Shown here: positions 23,875-32,791 of the stretch, piece after piece
Numbering within the stretch: the first letter of the stretch is position 1
Layout: each line of letters begins with the position of its first letter
Source of the DNA: Methylobacterium sp. 2A
GTDB taxonomy: Bacteria; Pseudomonadota; Alphaproteobacteria; Rhizobiales; Beijerinckiaceae
Length of the DNA stretch: 64,000 bases
Direction: 5' to 3'
NCBI RefSeq assembly: GCF_009806555.1
Contig: NZ_VUOK01000058.1
Span: 238,032-302,031 of the forward strand
Notes under the pieces: generated by a model
The model's database searches: none
Told to the model about the DNA's origin: nothing
Seen by the model: only the letters and a program-made list of their open reading frames with translations
Position numbers and translations under genes: made by a program

Positions 23875-24786
23875 TCAGCCGCACTGACCGATTTGCTGCG
23901 GGTCGAACGGCGTGGTGCGATAGATCTCGCTGATCCAGTTCCCGAAGAGCAGATGGGCGTGGCTCCGCCACGCGTTCGCCGGCGGCTTGGTCGGGTCATT
24001 CTCGGGGAAGTAGTTCGCCGGCACGCGACCGTGGGCATCGCGCGCATATTCGTCTGCGAGCGTACCGGTGTCGTATTCCAAGTGATTGAACATATAGAGA
24101 GATCGGCGGTCCGAATCGCTCAGGAGACACAGGCCGGTCTCCGTGCTGTCGGCGAGGATGGTCAGGTTGCTCCCCACCGGAATGTCCTCCCGGCGCACCT
24201 CCGTCCAGCGGGAGACCGGGACGCAGAATGCGTCGGAGAAACCACGCAGATAAGGTGAAGTCGGGGCTCTGTTTCTCTGGCGGAACACACCGAACGCCTT
24301 GACGGGCAGTGTTCGTTTCGGAACCCCATAGACGTGATAGAGCGCGGCCTGCGCCGCCCAGCAGATCATCAGGCAGCTATGGACGTGCGTGCGCGTCCAA
24401 TCGAAGACGCTACACAGCTCGGACCAGTAACGGACCGCCTCGAAAGGCAATTGTTCGACCGGCGCGCCCGTGATGATAAACCCATCGAACCGCTCCTCCC
24501 GCACGTCGCTCCACGGACGATAGAAGGCGGACATGTGCTCGGCAGAGGTGTTCCGGGCTACATGATCGGTCATCCGGACGAGGGTCAACGCGATTTGGAG
24601 CGGGCTCGCCCCGATGAGGCGGGCGAGCTGTGTCTCCGTGCTGATCTTGTTCGGCATGAGGTTGAGCAGGCCGATCCGCAGGGGGCGGATATCCTGACGG
24701 GCGGCGTCGGTCTCGCGCATCACCACGACACCTTCGGCCTCAAGGGCACGGGCGGCAGGAAGATCGTCGGGGATTTTGATCGGCAC
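23875..24786 (-). CDS. metAA: Homoserine O-acetyltransferase, MetA type
   Basis: It acylates homoserine at the start of methionine synthesis. The 303-residue MetA fold is clear: LNLMPNKISTETQLARL (catalytic Lys), ITGAPVEQLPFEAVRYW, catalytic Cys in CWAAQAALYHVYGV, and His/Glu in FNHLEYD. The residue after TGAPV is Glu rather than the Gly of E. coli MetA. In characterised enzymes that Glu selects acetyl-CoA instead of succinyl-CoA, so I call it MetAA. Coding GC is a little lower than in neighbours. No SAM-II riboswitch consensus was found upstream. Confidence 0.9.
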   Translation of the reverse strand: MPIKIPDDLPAARALEAEGVVVMRETDAARQDIRPLRIGLLNLMPNKISTETQLARLIGASPLQIALTLVRMTDHVARNTSAEHMSAFYRPWSDVREERFDGFIITGAPVEQLPFEAVRYWSELCSVFDWTRTHVHSCLMICWAAQAALYHVYGVPKRTLPVKAFGVFRQRNRAPTSPYLRGFSDAFCVPVSRWTEVRREDIPVGSNLTILADSTETGLCLLSDSDRRSLYMFNHLEYDTGTLADEYARDAHGRVPANYFPENDPTKPPANAWRSHAHLLFGNWISEIYRTTPFDPQQIGQCG

Positions 24787-25117
24787 GGCGCGTCAGCCCT
24801 CTGACATGAGCCGACGCGTGTGGCTTGATCCGCTTGGTTGCCGGGTCGGCCACATCCTCCTTGCGGAGCGCCACCTTGCCCGGATCGGCAGGTTGGCGTT
24901 GGGCGTCGGCCCAACTCTTGATGCAGCGTCAAAGCTACTGGTGCGGCTTCGACTTTTCAAGCCGAGCTTGGGAAGGCCGGCGTTCGTGCCAGAATGGGGG
25001 TAGCCCTAAAGGCTACCAGAAAATCGCTCTGGCCATGCAGTTTTCCTATCGCCGAATCATCTGCAATAAAATTACCGTCGAACTGAGCATGGCAGTCATC
25101 AAGACGCGTGGTGCTAC
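24787..25117. other. 331-base divergent gap between metA and the GNAT gene
   Basis: No gene is convincing here. On the metA strand the leader has a CTCC-GCAA-GGAG hairpin (24856-24867) and a GTGGC/GCCAC stem just downstream, but it also reads as open in one frame, so it may be gene remnant rather than RNA. A hairpin GGTAGCC-CTAAA-GGCTACC lies at 24999-25017 without a T-run. Confidence 0.4.
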
Positions 25118-25609
25118 GTGGCTGAACAACCGAAAGTCATCGTGCGTCCCGCAACAACAGAGGATCTTGACGCCTTAAGTGTGTTGAACGCCTTTGTTCA
25201 GTCCCTGCATGTCAGGCTTGAACCCGAGGTGTTCCGAACCGATGTCGACGCGGTCGAATTGCGCGCTTTCTTCGCGGCGTTGATCGATAAGCCCGATACC
25301 GGCCTCCTGATCGCGGAGATTTCCGCCGAACCGGTCGGCTATCTCTGGTTCGATCTGCAGGAGCGGCTCCCAACAGTGCTCACACAGGCCCGCAGGCGCA
25401 TCTACGTCCAACACATTGCGGTCCGTGAGTCCGCGCGCCGCTCAGGCGTGGCGACGGCGCTGCTGCACGCGGTCGAAGCCAACGCCCGCACCAAGAACGT
25501 GACCCAGCTTGTTCTCGACGCGTGGACGCGGAACGAGGAGGCCCTCCGCTTCTTCCAGGGGCGCGGTTTCCGGCCGTTCAACGTCTTGCTCACGAAGGTG
25601 TTGGGTTAG
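25118..25609 (+). CDS. GNAT family N-acetyltransferase
   Basis: A 163-residue acetyltransferase. It has IVRPATTEDLDALSVLN at the start, the acetyl-CoA loop in IYVQHIAVRESARRSGVATALLHAVEANAR (R/Q-x-x-G-x-A), and LVLDAWTRNEEALRFFQGRGF at the end, the pattern of aminoglycoside/ribosomal-type GNATs. The substrate is unknown. GTG start; no strong ribosome site. Base composition is somewhat lower in GC than neighbours. Confidence 0.85.
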   Translation: MAEQPKVIVRPATTEDLDALSVLNAFVQSLHVRLEPEVFRTDVDAVELRAFFAALIDKPDTGLLIAEISAEPVGYLWFDLQERLPTVLTQARRRIYVQHIAVRESARRSGVATALLHAVEANARTKNVTQLVLDAWTRNEEALRFFQGRGFRPFNVLLTKVLG

Positions 25610-25635
25610 GTGCGTCCGGGCGAGCCCGAAAAAAA

Positions 25636-26223
25636 TCACCGCCCGGTATTCACCCACCGGACCACATCGGCCAGCACGGTCATCAGCGCCTGATCGAGGG
25701 CGTGGGCGCCGGTGCCGGCGTCGATCTTGGCCACCGGCACCCGGGCGGTGAAGATCCGCGCCGCCGCCACCTTGCCGGTGCCGTCGGCCACGAGCTTCAG
25801 CGACAGGTCGACCACCGCCTCGCCCGTCCCCGCCTGGACGTCGAAGGCGCGGATCTCGCTGATCAGCTGGTAATCGGCCACGACCTTGTCGCCGGGCCGG
25901 CTCACCGAGCGCAGCCGCCCGGAATTCTCCAGGCTCTGGATGATCCGCGTCTGGATCAGGCGCGGCAACCGGTCGGCCCATTGGGCACCGCCCAGGAAGG
26001 AGAGGGCGCCGCCCGGCTCGCGCACGATGATCCGGTCCGCCTCGAACGGCTGGATGCCCACCGGCTCCGACACCACGATCGACCGCGCCGCCGCCACCGG
26101 CCGCCCGGCCGGGGGCAGGGCGGCGAGGTCGAAGGTAAGGGGCGCCGCACCGCCGCCGCAGCCGCCCAGAAGGGCGGCGAACAGCGCGGCGGCGGCGATG
26201 TGGGACGAGCGGACCATACGCAT
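25636..26223 (-). CDS. ABC-type transport auxiliary lipoprotein (PqiC/YmbA-like, MCE system)
   Basis: A 195-residue lipoprotein. The signal peptide ends in the lipobox LLGGC (about residue 19), followed by a PqiC-like domain: FDLAALP, SIVVSEPVGIQPFEADRIIVRE, QWADRLPRLIQTRIIQSLENSG. It is expected in the periplasm or outer membrane as the last component of the MCE lipid transporter encoded upstream. The start at 26223 is chosen by the signal peptide. Last gene of the four-gene operon. Confidence 0.85.
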   Translation of the reverse strand: MRMVRSSHIAAAALFAALLGGCGGGAAPLTFDLAALPPAGRPVAAARSIVVSEPVGIQPFEADRIIVREPGGALSFLGGAQWADRLPRLIQTRIIQSLENSGRLRSVSRPGDKVVADYQLISEIRAFDVQAGTGEAVVDLSLKLVADGTGKVAAARIFTARVPVAKIDAGTGAHALDQALMTVLADVVRWVNTGR

Positions 26224-26338
26224 GACCTGATAAACCCCGCCGACGAACGGCGGAGCTGTATAAGCTATGCGGTTAAAACTACCCCGCCCCGGTATCCGTG
26301 CCGTGCGCCGGGACACATCGACCCGGCGGCGGGCGATT

Positions 26339-27421
26339 TCAGCGGCCGCCGTTGTATTCCGGCAACGATGGCTTGCCGCCGAAGATCACCTGGCTCGGGT
26401 CGCGCTCCAGGCTGCGCACCGTGCGGTTGAGGGTGCTGAGCGTCCGCTGGCCGTCCCCCGACAGGGCCTCGACCTCCCGGCGGCCGGTGCCGCTCAGACG
26501 GCCGAAATTGGCCGAGATGCTGGCGGTGCGCTTGTCGAGATTCTCCGACATGACCCGGAATGCCTTGCCGGCGTCGCGCACCGAGATCGCCGCCGCGCGG
26601 ATTTCCGCGAAGGTGCTGGAGCCCTCCTGGCCCGAGGCCGAGCCGAGGAAGCTCTCGGCGCCGTTGAGCACGGCGTCGATCTTGTCGGCCGAGGCGTTGA
26701 GCTTGGCTGCGAGCGACCGCGCATCGTGCAGGCCCGCCTCGATGTCGGGGCTGGCCTTCGACAGCGCCTCCGAGATGCGGTCGGCGTTGTCGATCACGCG
26801 GCCGAGCTTCGCCCCGTCCACCGCCTTGACCAGGGCCGAGATATTCGGACCGGCATCGGCCAGAGTCTTGGAGAAGGTCTCGACATTGGCGAGCGAGCGG
26901 TTGATCGCGCCCTCGTTGGCGGAGACCAGCCGGTCGAGCCGGGCCAGCATGTCGTCGGCCCGCTGCGCCACTTGGCGGGCCAGCGCCATCATGTCCTGCA
27001 TGTCGGAGGAATCCGCGAAGATCGTCGGCGGCTCGCCGTTGGCCATCGGGGTGAGCACCGGCGCGTCGGCGTTGCCGCCCGACAGCGAGATCACCGAGAC
27101 GCCGGTCAGCATCGCCGAATCGAGCCGGGCGCGGGTATCGGCCCGGAGCGGGGTCGCGGGATCGACCTTGATCTGGGCGAGCACCCGCCGCGGATCCTGC
27201 GGGGCGAGGCGGATATCGGTGACCTCGCCGACCTTGATGCCGTTGAAGTTCACGCTCGACCCGCGCGACAGCCCCCCGACCGAGCCGGAGAAGACGATCC
27301 GCACCGTCTGGCTGACCTGCCGGGACGAGCCGCCGGAGAGCCACAGCACGGTGCCGAAGCCCGCCAGGATCACGGCGATGGTGAAGGCCCCGATCAGGGC
27401 GTAGTTCGCGCGGGTTTCCAT
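26339..27421 (-). CDS. mlaD: MlaD-like MCE domain protein
   Basis: A 360-residue inner-membrane-anchored periplasmic protein. One N-terminal helix (YALIGAFTIAVILAGFGTVLWL) is followed by an MCE domain (VRIVFSGSVGGLSRGSSVNFNGIKVGEV; LTGVSVISLSGG) and a long helical tail with coiled-coil character, ending ERDPSQVIFGGK. MCE proteins form hexameric rings that shuttle phospholipids between membranes. It sits between the ATPase and the lipoprotein gene. Confidence 0.9.
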   Translation of the reverse strand: METRANYALIGAFTIAVILAGFGTVLWLSGGSSRQVSQTVRIVFSGSVGGLSRGSSVNFNGIKVGEVTDIRLAPQDPRRVLAQIKVDPATPLRADTRARLDSAMLTGVSVISLSGGNADAPVLTPMANGEPPTIFADSSDMQDMMALARQVAQRADDMLARLDRLVSANEGAINRSLANVETFSKTLADAGPNISALVKAVDGAKLGRVIDNADRISEALSKASPDIEAGLHDARSLAAKLNASADKIDAVLNGAESFLGSASGQEGSSTFAEIRAAAISVRDAGKAFRVMSENLDKRTASISANFGRLSGTGRREVEALSGDGQRTLSTLNRTVRSLERDPSQVIFGGKPSLPEYNGGR

Positions 27422-27501
27422 GCGGTCAGCCTGTGTGTCTGCCCGTCGGACGGGATCCGGCTCCCCGACGGGAGCAGGGTGGGATTGGGGTGGGGCGGCG
27501 C

Positions 27502-28299
27502 TCAGGCATGAAGGGCCGTGCCGCCCGTGGCGATGGTGCGGGCGCGCTTGCCGTGGAAGTAGGAGCGCAGCCAGGGATGGTCGCTCGCCAGCATCTCGTC
27601 GATCGTGCCGGCCGCGATGATCTGGCCGTCGCCCAAGGCCGCGATGCGGTCGCAGGCGGTGTAGAGGCTGTCGAGGTCGTGGGTGACCATGAAGACGGTC
27701 AGCCCCAGCGTCTCCTTGAGGGTCGAGACGAGGTCGTCGAACTCGCCCGCGCCGATCGGGTCGAGGCCCGAGGTCGGCTCGTCGAGGAACAGGATCTCGG
27801 GGTCGAGCGCCAGGGAGCGGGCCAAAGCCGCGCGCTTGATCATGCCGCCCGACAGCTCCGAGGGCAGCTTGTCGGCGGCGTCGGGCTTGAGGCCGACCAT
27901 CTCGATCTTGAGGCGGGCGAATTCGTCGAGCAGGCGCTCGGACAGGTTCAGGTGCTCGCGCATCGGCACCTGGATGTTCTGCTTCACGGTGAGCGCCGAG
28001 AACAGGGCGCCCTGCTGGAACAGCACGCCCCAGCGCTGCTCCATGCGCCGCCGCTCGGCGTAGGTGAGCTCATCGACGTCGCGCCCGAACACCTCGATCG
28101 TGCCGGCGCGCTTGGGGTTGAGGCCGAGGATCGTCCGGGTCAGCACCGACTTGCCCTGGCCCGAAGGCCCGACGAAGCCCAGGATCTCGCCGGCCCGGAT
28201 GTCGAGGCTCAGGCCCTTCAGGATGTTGCGGTCGCGGAACCCGACCACGAGGTCGCGCACGCGGATGATCGGGGCAGGGGCGCTCGGCGAGGCGGACAT
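27502..28299 (-). CDS. mlaF: ABC transporter ATP-binding protein, MlaF-like
   Basis: A 265-residue ATPase energising the MCE lipid transporter. Walker A GPSGQGKSVL, Q-loop FQQGALFSALTV, signature LSGGMIKRAALARSLA, Walker B EILFLDEPTSGLDPI and H-loop VTHDLDSLYTACD are all present. The LSGGM signature is typical of MlaF. The ATG at 28299 lies 11 bases after the permease stop. Confidence 0.94.
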   Translation of the reverse strand: MSASPSAPAPIIRVRDLVVGFRDRNILKGLSLDIRAGEILGFVGPSGQGKSVLTRTILGLNPKRAGTIEVFGRDVDELTYAERRRMEQRWGVLFQQGALFSALTVKQNIQVPMREHLNLSERLLDEFARLKIEMVGLKPDAADKLPSELSGGMIKRAALARSLALDPEILFLDEPTSGLDPIGAGEFDDLVSTLKETLGLTVFMVTHDLDSLYTACDRIAALGDGQIIAAGTIDEMLASDHPWLRSYFHGKRARTIATGGTALHA

Positions 28300-28310
28300 C
28301 GGGGGCGGTC

Positions 28311-29462
28311 TCAGAAATCGATCGCGGCGAAGAAGACCGCGAACAGGCCATCGAGGACGATGACCATGAAGATGGACTTCACGACCGAGGCTGTGACGTG
28401 GCGGCCGAGGGATTCCGCCGAGCCCTCCACGGCGAACCCCTCGATCGTGGCGATCACCCCGATGGTCAGCGCCATGAACGGCGCCTTGATCAGGCCGACC
28501 ATCACGTGGTGGACGCCCACCGCCGCCTGGAGCCGGGCGAGGAACTGGTCGAGGGTCAGCCCGCCGTAGAGCATCGCGGTGAGGCCGCCGCCGGCCAAAG
28601 CCGCGAGGTCGCCGATCAGCGTCAGCATCGGCAGGCCGATCATCAGGGCGAGCACCCGGGGCACGATCAGGATCTCGACCGGATCGAGGCCCATGACGCG
28701 CAGGGCATCGACCTCCTCGCGCATGCGCATGGAGCCGATCTCGGCGGTGATCGCCGAACCGGAGCGGCCCGCCACCATGATGGAGGTGAGCAGCACACCG
28801 AGTTCGCGCAGGATCAGCAGGCCGATCAGGTTCACGACGAAGGTCTGCGCGCCGAAGCGCTGCAGCTGGAAGATGCCCTGCTGGGCGACGATGCCGCCCA
28901 CGAGGAACGAGATCAGCACGATGATCGGCGTGCCGTTGAGCGCCACCTGCTGGATCTGGTTGACGAGCGCGTTGCCCCGGAACGTGCCCGGCCGCAGGAC
29001 GACGCGGCCGCAGGCGGCGATCAGCTCGCCGAGGAAGGCGAGGGCGGTGACGAATTCCTGTCCGCCGCGCACGGTCTGGCGGCCGGTGGCGTCGAGGGCA
29101 CCGACGATCAGGCCGTGCCGCCGCGGCGCCGGCTGTTCGGGCTCGCGCAGGCGGACCTCGCCGAGCAGGGTGCGGTGCTCCGGCCGGACCTCGTGATAGG
29201 TGAGGGCGCCGCCGGCCTGCTCGATCTCGGCCCGGGTCCGCTCCAGCACCCAGGCGCCGAGCGTGTCGAGGCGCTCGATCCCCGACAGGTCGAGGGCCAC
29301 GGGCCCCGTCCGGCCGGACGCCGCGATGCGCGCGGCCGCGGCCTCGACGGCGGGCGCCTGGTCGGCGGTCCAGCGGCCGTCGAGCTGCAGCCGGCCGTCC
29401 TCCGGCCGGTCCCGCACCGATGCGCCCGCCGGGGCGGCGGGAACAGTGCCCTGACTCAGCAA
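28311..29462 (-). CDS. mlaE: MlaE-like permease with N-terminal STAS domain
   Basis: A 383-residue permease. Residues ~22-115 form a STAS-like domain (LQLDGRWTADQAPAVEAAAA, VALDLSGIERLDTLGAWVLE). The MlaE membrane domain follows: NQIQQVALNGTPIIVLISFLVGG, FGAQTFVVNLIGLLILRELG, ILIVPRVLALMIGLPMLTL, VKSIFMVIVLDG. In E. coli the STAS partner is the separate MlaB, so here it is fused. First gene of the operon mlaE-mlaF-mlaD-lipoprotein. Confidence 0.92.
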   Translation of the reverse strand: MLSQGTVPAAPAGASVRDRPEDGRLQLDGRWTADQAPAVEAAAARIAASGRTGPVALDLSGIERLDTLGAWVLERTRAEIEQAGGALTYHEVRPEHRTLLGEVRLREPEQPAPRRHGLIVGALDATGRQTVRGGQEFVTALAFLGELIAACGRVVLRPGTFRGNALVNQIQQVALNGTPIIVLISFLVGGIVAQQGIFQLQRFGAQTFVVNLIGLLILRELGVLLTSIMVAGRSGSAITAEIGSMRMREEVDALRVMGLDPVEILIVPRVLALMIGLPMLTLIGDLAALAGGGLTAMLYGGLTLDQFLARLQAAVGVHHVMVGLIKAPFMALTIGVIATIEGFAVEGSAESLGRHVTASVVKSIFMVIVLDGLFAVFFAAIDF

Positions 29463-29513
29463 GACCCTCTCTCCTCGATCGAGGCACCACCCTGCCGGGC
29501 GGTTATGTCGACA

Positions 29514-30752
29514 TTACGGTTGACGATCCGTGTCCACCGTCACCCCTGTCGCACGGCGGGAGGCGAGGGCGAGCCCGAGCCCGGCGGCGGCCAGCGGCGC
29601 CATCAGCAGGAAGGCGAGGGGGCCGCCGGCCCGATAGGCGAGGCCGCTCACCAGGGTGGCGGCCACGGAGATGCTGGCATTGACCGCGCTGAGCGTGCCC
29701 TGCGCCCGGCCCCGCGCCCCGTCCGGGGCGTAGGCCGAGACCGCCGCCATGGCGCCGAGCTGGGTCGCCCCGAAGGTCAGCCCGTGCAGGGCCTGCAGCG
29801 GCACCAGGGCGGCGAGGCGGTCGCCGATCAGGAACATGCCGCAAGCCCGCAGGATCGCGGCCGCGGCACCGAGGCTCAGGAGCCGCACCGGGCTGCGCCA
29901 CGCCGCCGGCAGGGCGGGCATGGCGGCGAACAGCACGATCTCGGAGAGCACGCCGACCGCCCAGAGCGACCCGACCCAGGCGGTCGGGATGCCCTCGCTC
30001 GTCCAGTAGATGCTGCCGAATCCGTAGATTGCCCCGTGGCTCGCCTGGATCGCCGCGGCCGCGCCGATGCAGAGCCAGAGCTTCACGGGTAGCCGCGGCT
30101 GCCCGGTCCCGTCCTCGGCCCGGGGCAGGCCCGTCACCGAGCGGCTGCGCCACGCCACCAGAGCCGCCCCGAGGGCGAGGCCGGTGAGCAGCAGCGGCAC
30201 CGCGAGCCGGCCGCCGAGCGCCGAGAGCAGGAACCCGCCCGCGAGGTTCGCCAGCAGGAAGGCGATGGATCCCGCCATCCGGATCCGGGAATAGGCGAGG
30301 CGGCTGTCCTGGCGCACGGCCGCGAGGGTCAGGTAGTCGATGCAGGGCACGAGCGGCGCCCCGGCCACCGCGTTGAGCACGATCAACAGGGCGAGCGGCG
30401 GCCAGCCGATCCCCGCGGCTCCGGGCATCAGCGCGTAGGTCAGGCTGAGAGCGAGGCTGCCAGCGAGGATCATCCGGCGCGGCCCGAGCCCCCGGTCGAG
30501 CAGGCTCATCAGCGGCGCGGTCGCGGCGATCCGGGTGGCGATCGGCAGGGCGAGGAGCACGCCGATCACCCCGGCATCGAGCCCGAGGGCATCGAGCCAG
30601 AGCGGCATGAAGGGCATCGCGATGCCGATCTCGGTGAAGACGACGGCGTAGAGCAGCGACAGGCGCGCCGGGCCGGACGGGCGGGACAAGACGGGGCTCG
30701 GCGGGAGGGGCGGGGAGGGCGTTTCGGGCGAGAGCCCGGCGGCGGGCGGCAA
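29514..30752 (-). CDS. MFS transporter (HcaT / MFS_1-like)
   Basis: A 412-residue, 12-helix major facilitator. The start LLYAVVFTEIGIAMPFMPLWLDALGLDAGVIG and DRGLGPRRMILAGSL are typical of the LacY/HcaT-like MFS_1_like family, as is AYSRIRMAGSIAFLLANLAGG. The substrate is unknown; phenylpropionate-like organic acids are handled by relatives. The start is a TTG at 30752 with a Pro-rich tail before helix 1; another TTG just before the first helix is equally possible. It ends 51 bases upstream of mlaE but probably has its own promoter. Confidence 0.82.
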   Translation of the reverse strand: MPPAAGLSPETPSPPLPPSPVLSRPSGPARLSLLYAVVFTEIGIAMPFMPLWLDALGLDAGVIGVLLALPIATRIAATAPLMSLLDRGLGPRRMILAGSLALSLTYALMPGAAGIGWPPLALLIVLNAVAGAPLVPCIDYLTLAAVRQDSRLAYSRIRMAGSIAFLLANLAGGFLLSALGGRLAVPLLLTGLALGAALVAWRSRSVTGLPRAEDGTGQPRLPVKLWLCIGAAAAIQASHGAIYGFGSIYWTSEGIPTAWVGSLWAVGVLSEIVLFAAMPALPAAWRSPVRLLSLGAAAAILRACGMFLIGDRLAALVPLQALHGLTFGATQLGAMAAVSAYAPDGARGRAQGTLSAVNASISVAATLVSGLAYRAGGPLAFLLMAPLAAAGLGLALASRRATGVTVDTDRQP

Positions 30753-30860
30753 CCGTAAGCGCCCGTTAAACGGATCCTGTCAAATTGGCGCTCCCGCATG
30801 GCCGTCCTCCGAGGGCCGGCCCACCGATCGGGACGACAGCACCCGCGTTCAGGGAAACCC

Positions 30861-31862
30861 ATGTCCGGTCCCGCCACCCCGAGCCAGACCGCGTCGGCCG
30901 AGTACGAGGCCATCGAGGCGGCGATCTCGGTCACCGAGCGGGGGCGCTGGTTCCTGGCCGAGCATGCCCGCCGCAACCGGGGGGCCGAGACCGAGATGCT
31001 GCTCGGGGCGATCGCCCGCCTGGAGCGGACGGTCACGGAGGATCGCAGCCACGAGGCGTTCGGGCAGCTGCGCGGCAACCTCGTCGAGATGGCCGACGCG
31101 ATCAGTCGGACCAAGGCCGAAATCGCCGCGATCAGCGCCGCCAACCACGAGCAGACCCGCCTTACCGAGGCCTCGCTCGCCCTCGACAGCATCGTGCGCG
31201 AGACCGAGCGGGCGACCTCCGACATCCTCGGCTCCGCCGAGGCGATTCAGGAGGCGGCCTGGACCCTGCGGGAGCGGGGCGCCGACGAGGCGGCCTGCGA
31301 CGCCCTCGATCACCATGCGACCGCCATCTACACGGCCTGCTCGTTCCAGGACCTCACGGCGCAGCGCACCGCCCGGATCGTCTACACCCTGCGCTACCTC
31401 GAAGACCGCCTCTCGGCGATGATCGCGATCTGGGGCGAGGAAGCCGAGCCGGTCCCGCCGCTGACGGAAGCCGGGTCCGCGGAGATCGGCGCGTCCGATC
31501 TCTGCCAGAGCGACATCGACCGCTACATCGGCATGGATGTCCCGGCCGTGACGGCCGCCGCCCTCGTGGCCCGGCCGGGCAGCCTGCCGCTGCACGAGGA
31601 TCTCGTGTTCCTGCCGGTCGCGGGCGAACCCGAGGCCGACGAGGCCGCCCCCGAGAACGCCGTGACTGAGAACGCCGTGATCGAGAGCGCCGCGGACGAC
31701 GCGCCGGCCCGCGACGTGCCCGAGCGCGACCGGGCCGGGTTCGACGCCGACGCCCCGGAACCAGACGGCGTTCAGGCGGAGCCGGAGGAGCCGGAGTCGG
31801 TGCTGAGCCTCGCCGAGATCGATGCCCTGCCGCCGGAGCAGCGGCTGGCGCTGTTCGCCTGA
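30861..31862 (+). CDS. CheZ-like chemotaxis phosphatase domain protein
   Basis: A 333-residue protein. Its helical N-terminal region leads to CSFQDLTAQRTARIVYTLRYLEDRL, matching the CheZ catalytic QDLTGQ segment (Asp and Gln active in CheY-P dephosphorylation in E. coli). A long acidic, Ala/Glu-rich linker follows. The C-terminal LSLAEIDALPPEQRLALFA resembles a short docking motif like the CheY-binding tail of CheZ. No che genes are adjacent. Start at 30861 (AGGGA upstream); an in-frame ATG at 30798 is less likely. Confidence 0.75.
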   Translation: MSGPATPSQTASAEYEAIEAAISVTERGRWFLAEHARRNRGAETEMLLGAIARLERTVTEDRSHEAFGQLRGNLVEMADAISRTKAEIAAISAANHEQTRLTEASLALDSIVRETERATSDILGSAEAIQEAAWTLRERGADEAACDALDHHATAIYTACSFQDLTAQRTARIVYTLRYLEDRLSAMIAIWGEEAEPVPPLTEAGSAEIGASDLCQSDIDRYIGMDVPAVTAAALVARPGSLPLHEDLVFLPVAGEPEADEAAPENAVTENAVIESAADDAPARDVPERDRAGFDADAPEPDGVQAEPEEPESVLSLAEIDALPPEQRLALFA

Positions 31863-31974
31863 GCGAGACGCCCCAACATCCGCCAGCGCGTCACGGATCG
31901 GTGAAACCGGATCCCCCTTTCGCGCGGCATGCTCTATCACGGGCGCCCCGCCGAGACCTCCGAGACCGCGCCCC

Positions 31975-32415
31975 GTGGCCCTGCACCTGATCAAGCTCTG
32001 CGTCGGCCCCGCCTCGATCGCCGACCTTGAGACCCGGCAGGCCCGCTTCCTTGCCGAGGCGCAGCGCGACGGGCGGCCCGCCGCACCGTTCCACGTCACC
32101 CGGACCCTGCCGAAGCGCCACCGCGAGATTACCGGGCGGGGCTCGATCTACTGGGTGATCCGCGGGACCCTCTCCTGCCGGCAGGCGATCACCGCCATCG
32201 AGCCGCTGACCGGCGAGGACGGCATTCCGCGCTGCCGGCTGGTCTTCGATCCGCGCCTCGTTCCGGTGGCCCCGCGGCCATACCGCCCGTTCCAGGGCTG
32301 GCGCTACCTCCCGGCCCGCGACGCGCCGGCCGATCTCGGCGCCGAAGCCTGGGGCGACCTCGCCGAGATGCCGGAAGCCCTCCGGCGAGAGCTGGTCGGC
32401 CTCGGGCTGCTGTGA
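31975..32415 (+). CDS. DUF1489 family protein
   Basis: A 146-residue protein with the conserved start ALHLIKLCVGPASIADLETRQ and the family motifs RGSIYWVIRGTLSCRQAI, GIPRCRLVFDPRLVPV and FQGWRYLPARDAPADL. It is widespread in Alphaproteobacteria with no established function. The GTG at 31975 matches the usual family start. The downstream gap carries a type 2 repeat. Confidence 0.85.
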   Translation: MALHLIKLCVGPASIADLETRQARFLAEAQRDGRPAAPFHVTRTLPKRHREITGRGSIYWVIRGTLSCRQAITAIEPLTGEDGIPRCRLVFDPRLVPVAPRPYRPFQGWRYLPARDAPADLGAEAWGDLAEMPEALRRELVGLGLL

Positions 32416-32566
32416 CAGCGGTGCGACGAAGGGTAAGCCCGGGTCCGCGTCCTGGTTTTGGCGCGGATCCGAGCCTCCCCCTGAAGAGGGGCTGGCGGAT
32501 TTCCAGATCGAATTTGGGGCCATCGCCGATCGGCAGATCTGGCGATCCAGACCTGCTAGGCGCTCT
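32416..32566. other. Intergenic sequence before type 2 repeat copy 2
   Basis: About 150 bases with no gene. Together with the repeat that follows, it forms a 376-base gap between the convergent DUF1489 and giant coiled-coil genes. It contains CCCCTGAAGAGGGG and CCGATCGGCAGATCTGG-like short palindromic stretches but nothing I can name. Confidence 0.4.
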
Positions 32567-32759
32567 GCCTCCCCGGCAAAGGGGGGAGGGTGGCCCCTGC
32601 GTCAGCAGGGGTCGGGTCGGGACGAAGTCCCGCAAGGGGGAACCCGGCTTCAGATGGAGGCGCGACCCTCATGAAGGCCAGCGTTCGGTTCTGCACCGTC
32701 GCTCCCCTCTCCCGACTCCCTTCGCGGCTCTCCCTCCCCCGCAGAGGGGGGAGGGAGAG
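32567..32759. repeat. Paired inverted intergenic repeat, type 2, copy 2 (reverse orientation)
   Basis: The same two-unit element as at 18111-18290 but flipped. The flank GGGGAACCCGGCTTC here is the reverse complement of GAAGCCGGGTTCCCC there, and CTGCACCGTCGCTCCCCTCT is the reverse complement of AGAGGGGAGCGACGGTGCAG. The middle spacer has diverged. It lies between convergent gene ends (DUF1489 and the GPR-like gene). Confidence 0.75.
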
Positions 32760-32791
32760 CCGCAGCTCCACCCACAACCAATGCCACGCCC

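Noticed and set aside
24787..24960. SAM-II or other riboswitch upstream of metA
   Set aside because: A CTCC-GCAA-GGAG hairpin and GTGGC/GCCAC stem exist, but the SAM-II consensus is absent and the stretch is also open in one frame, so gene remnant is as likely.
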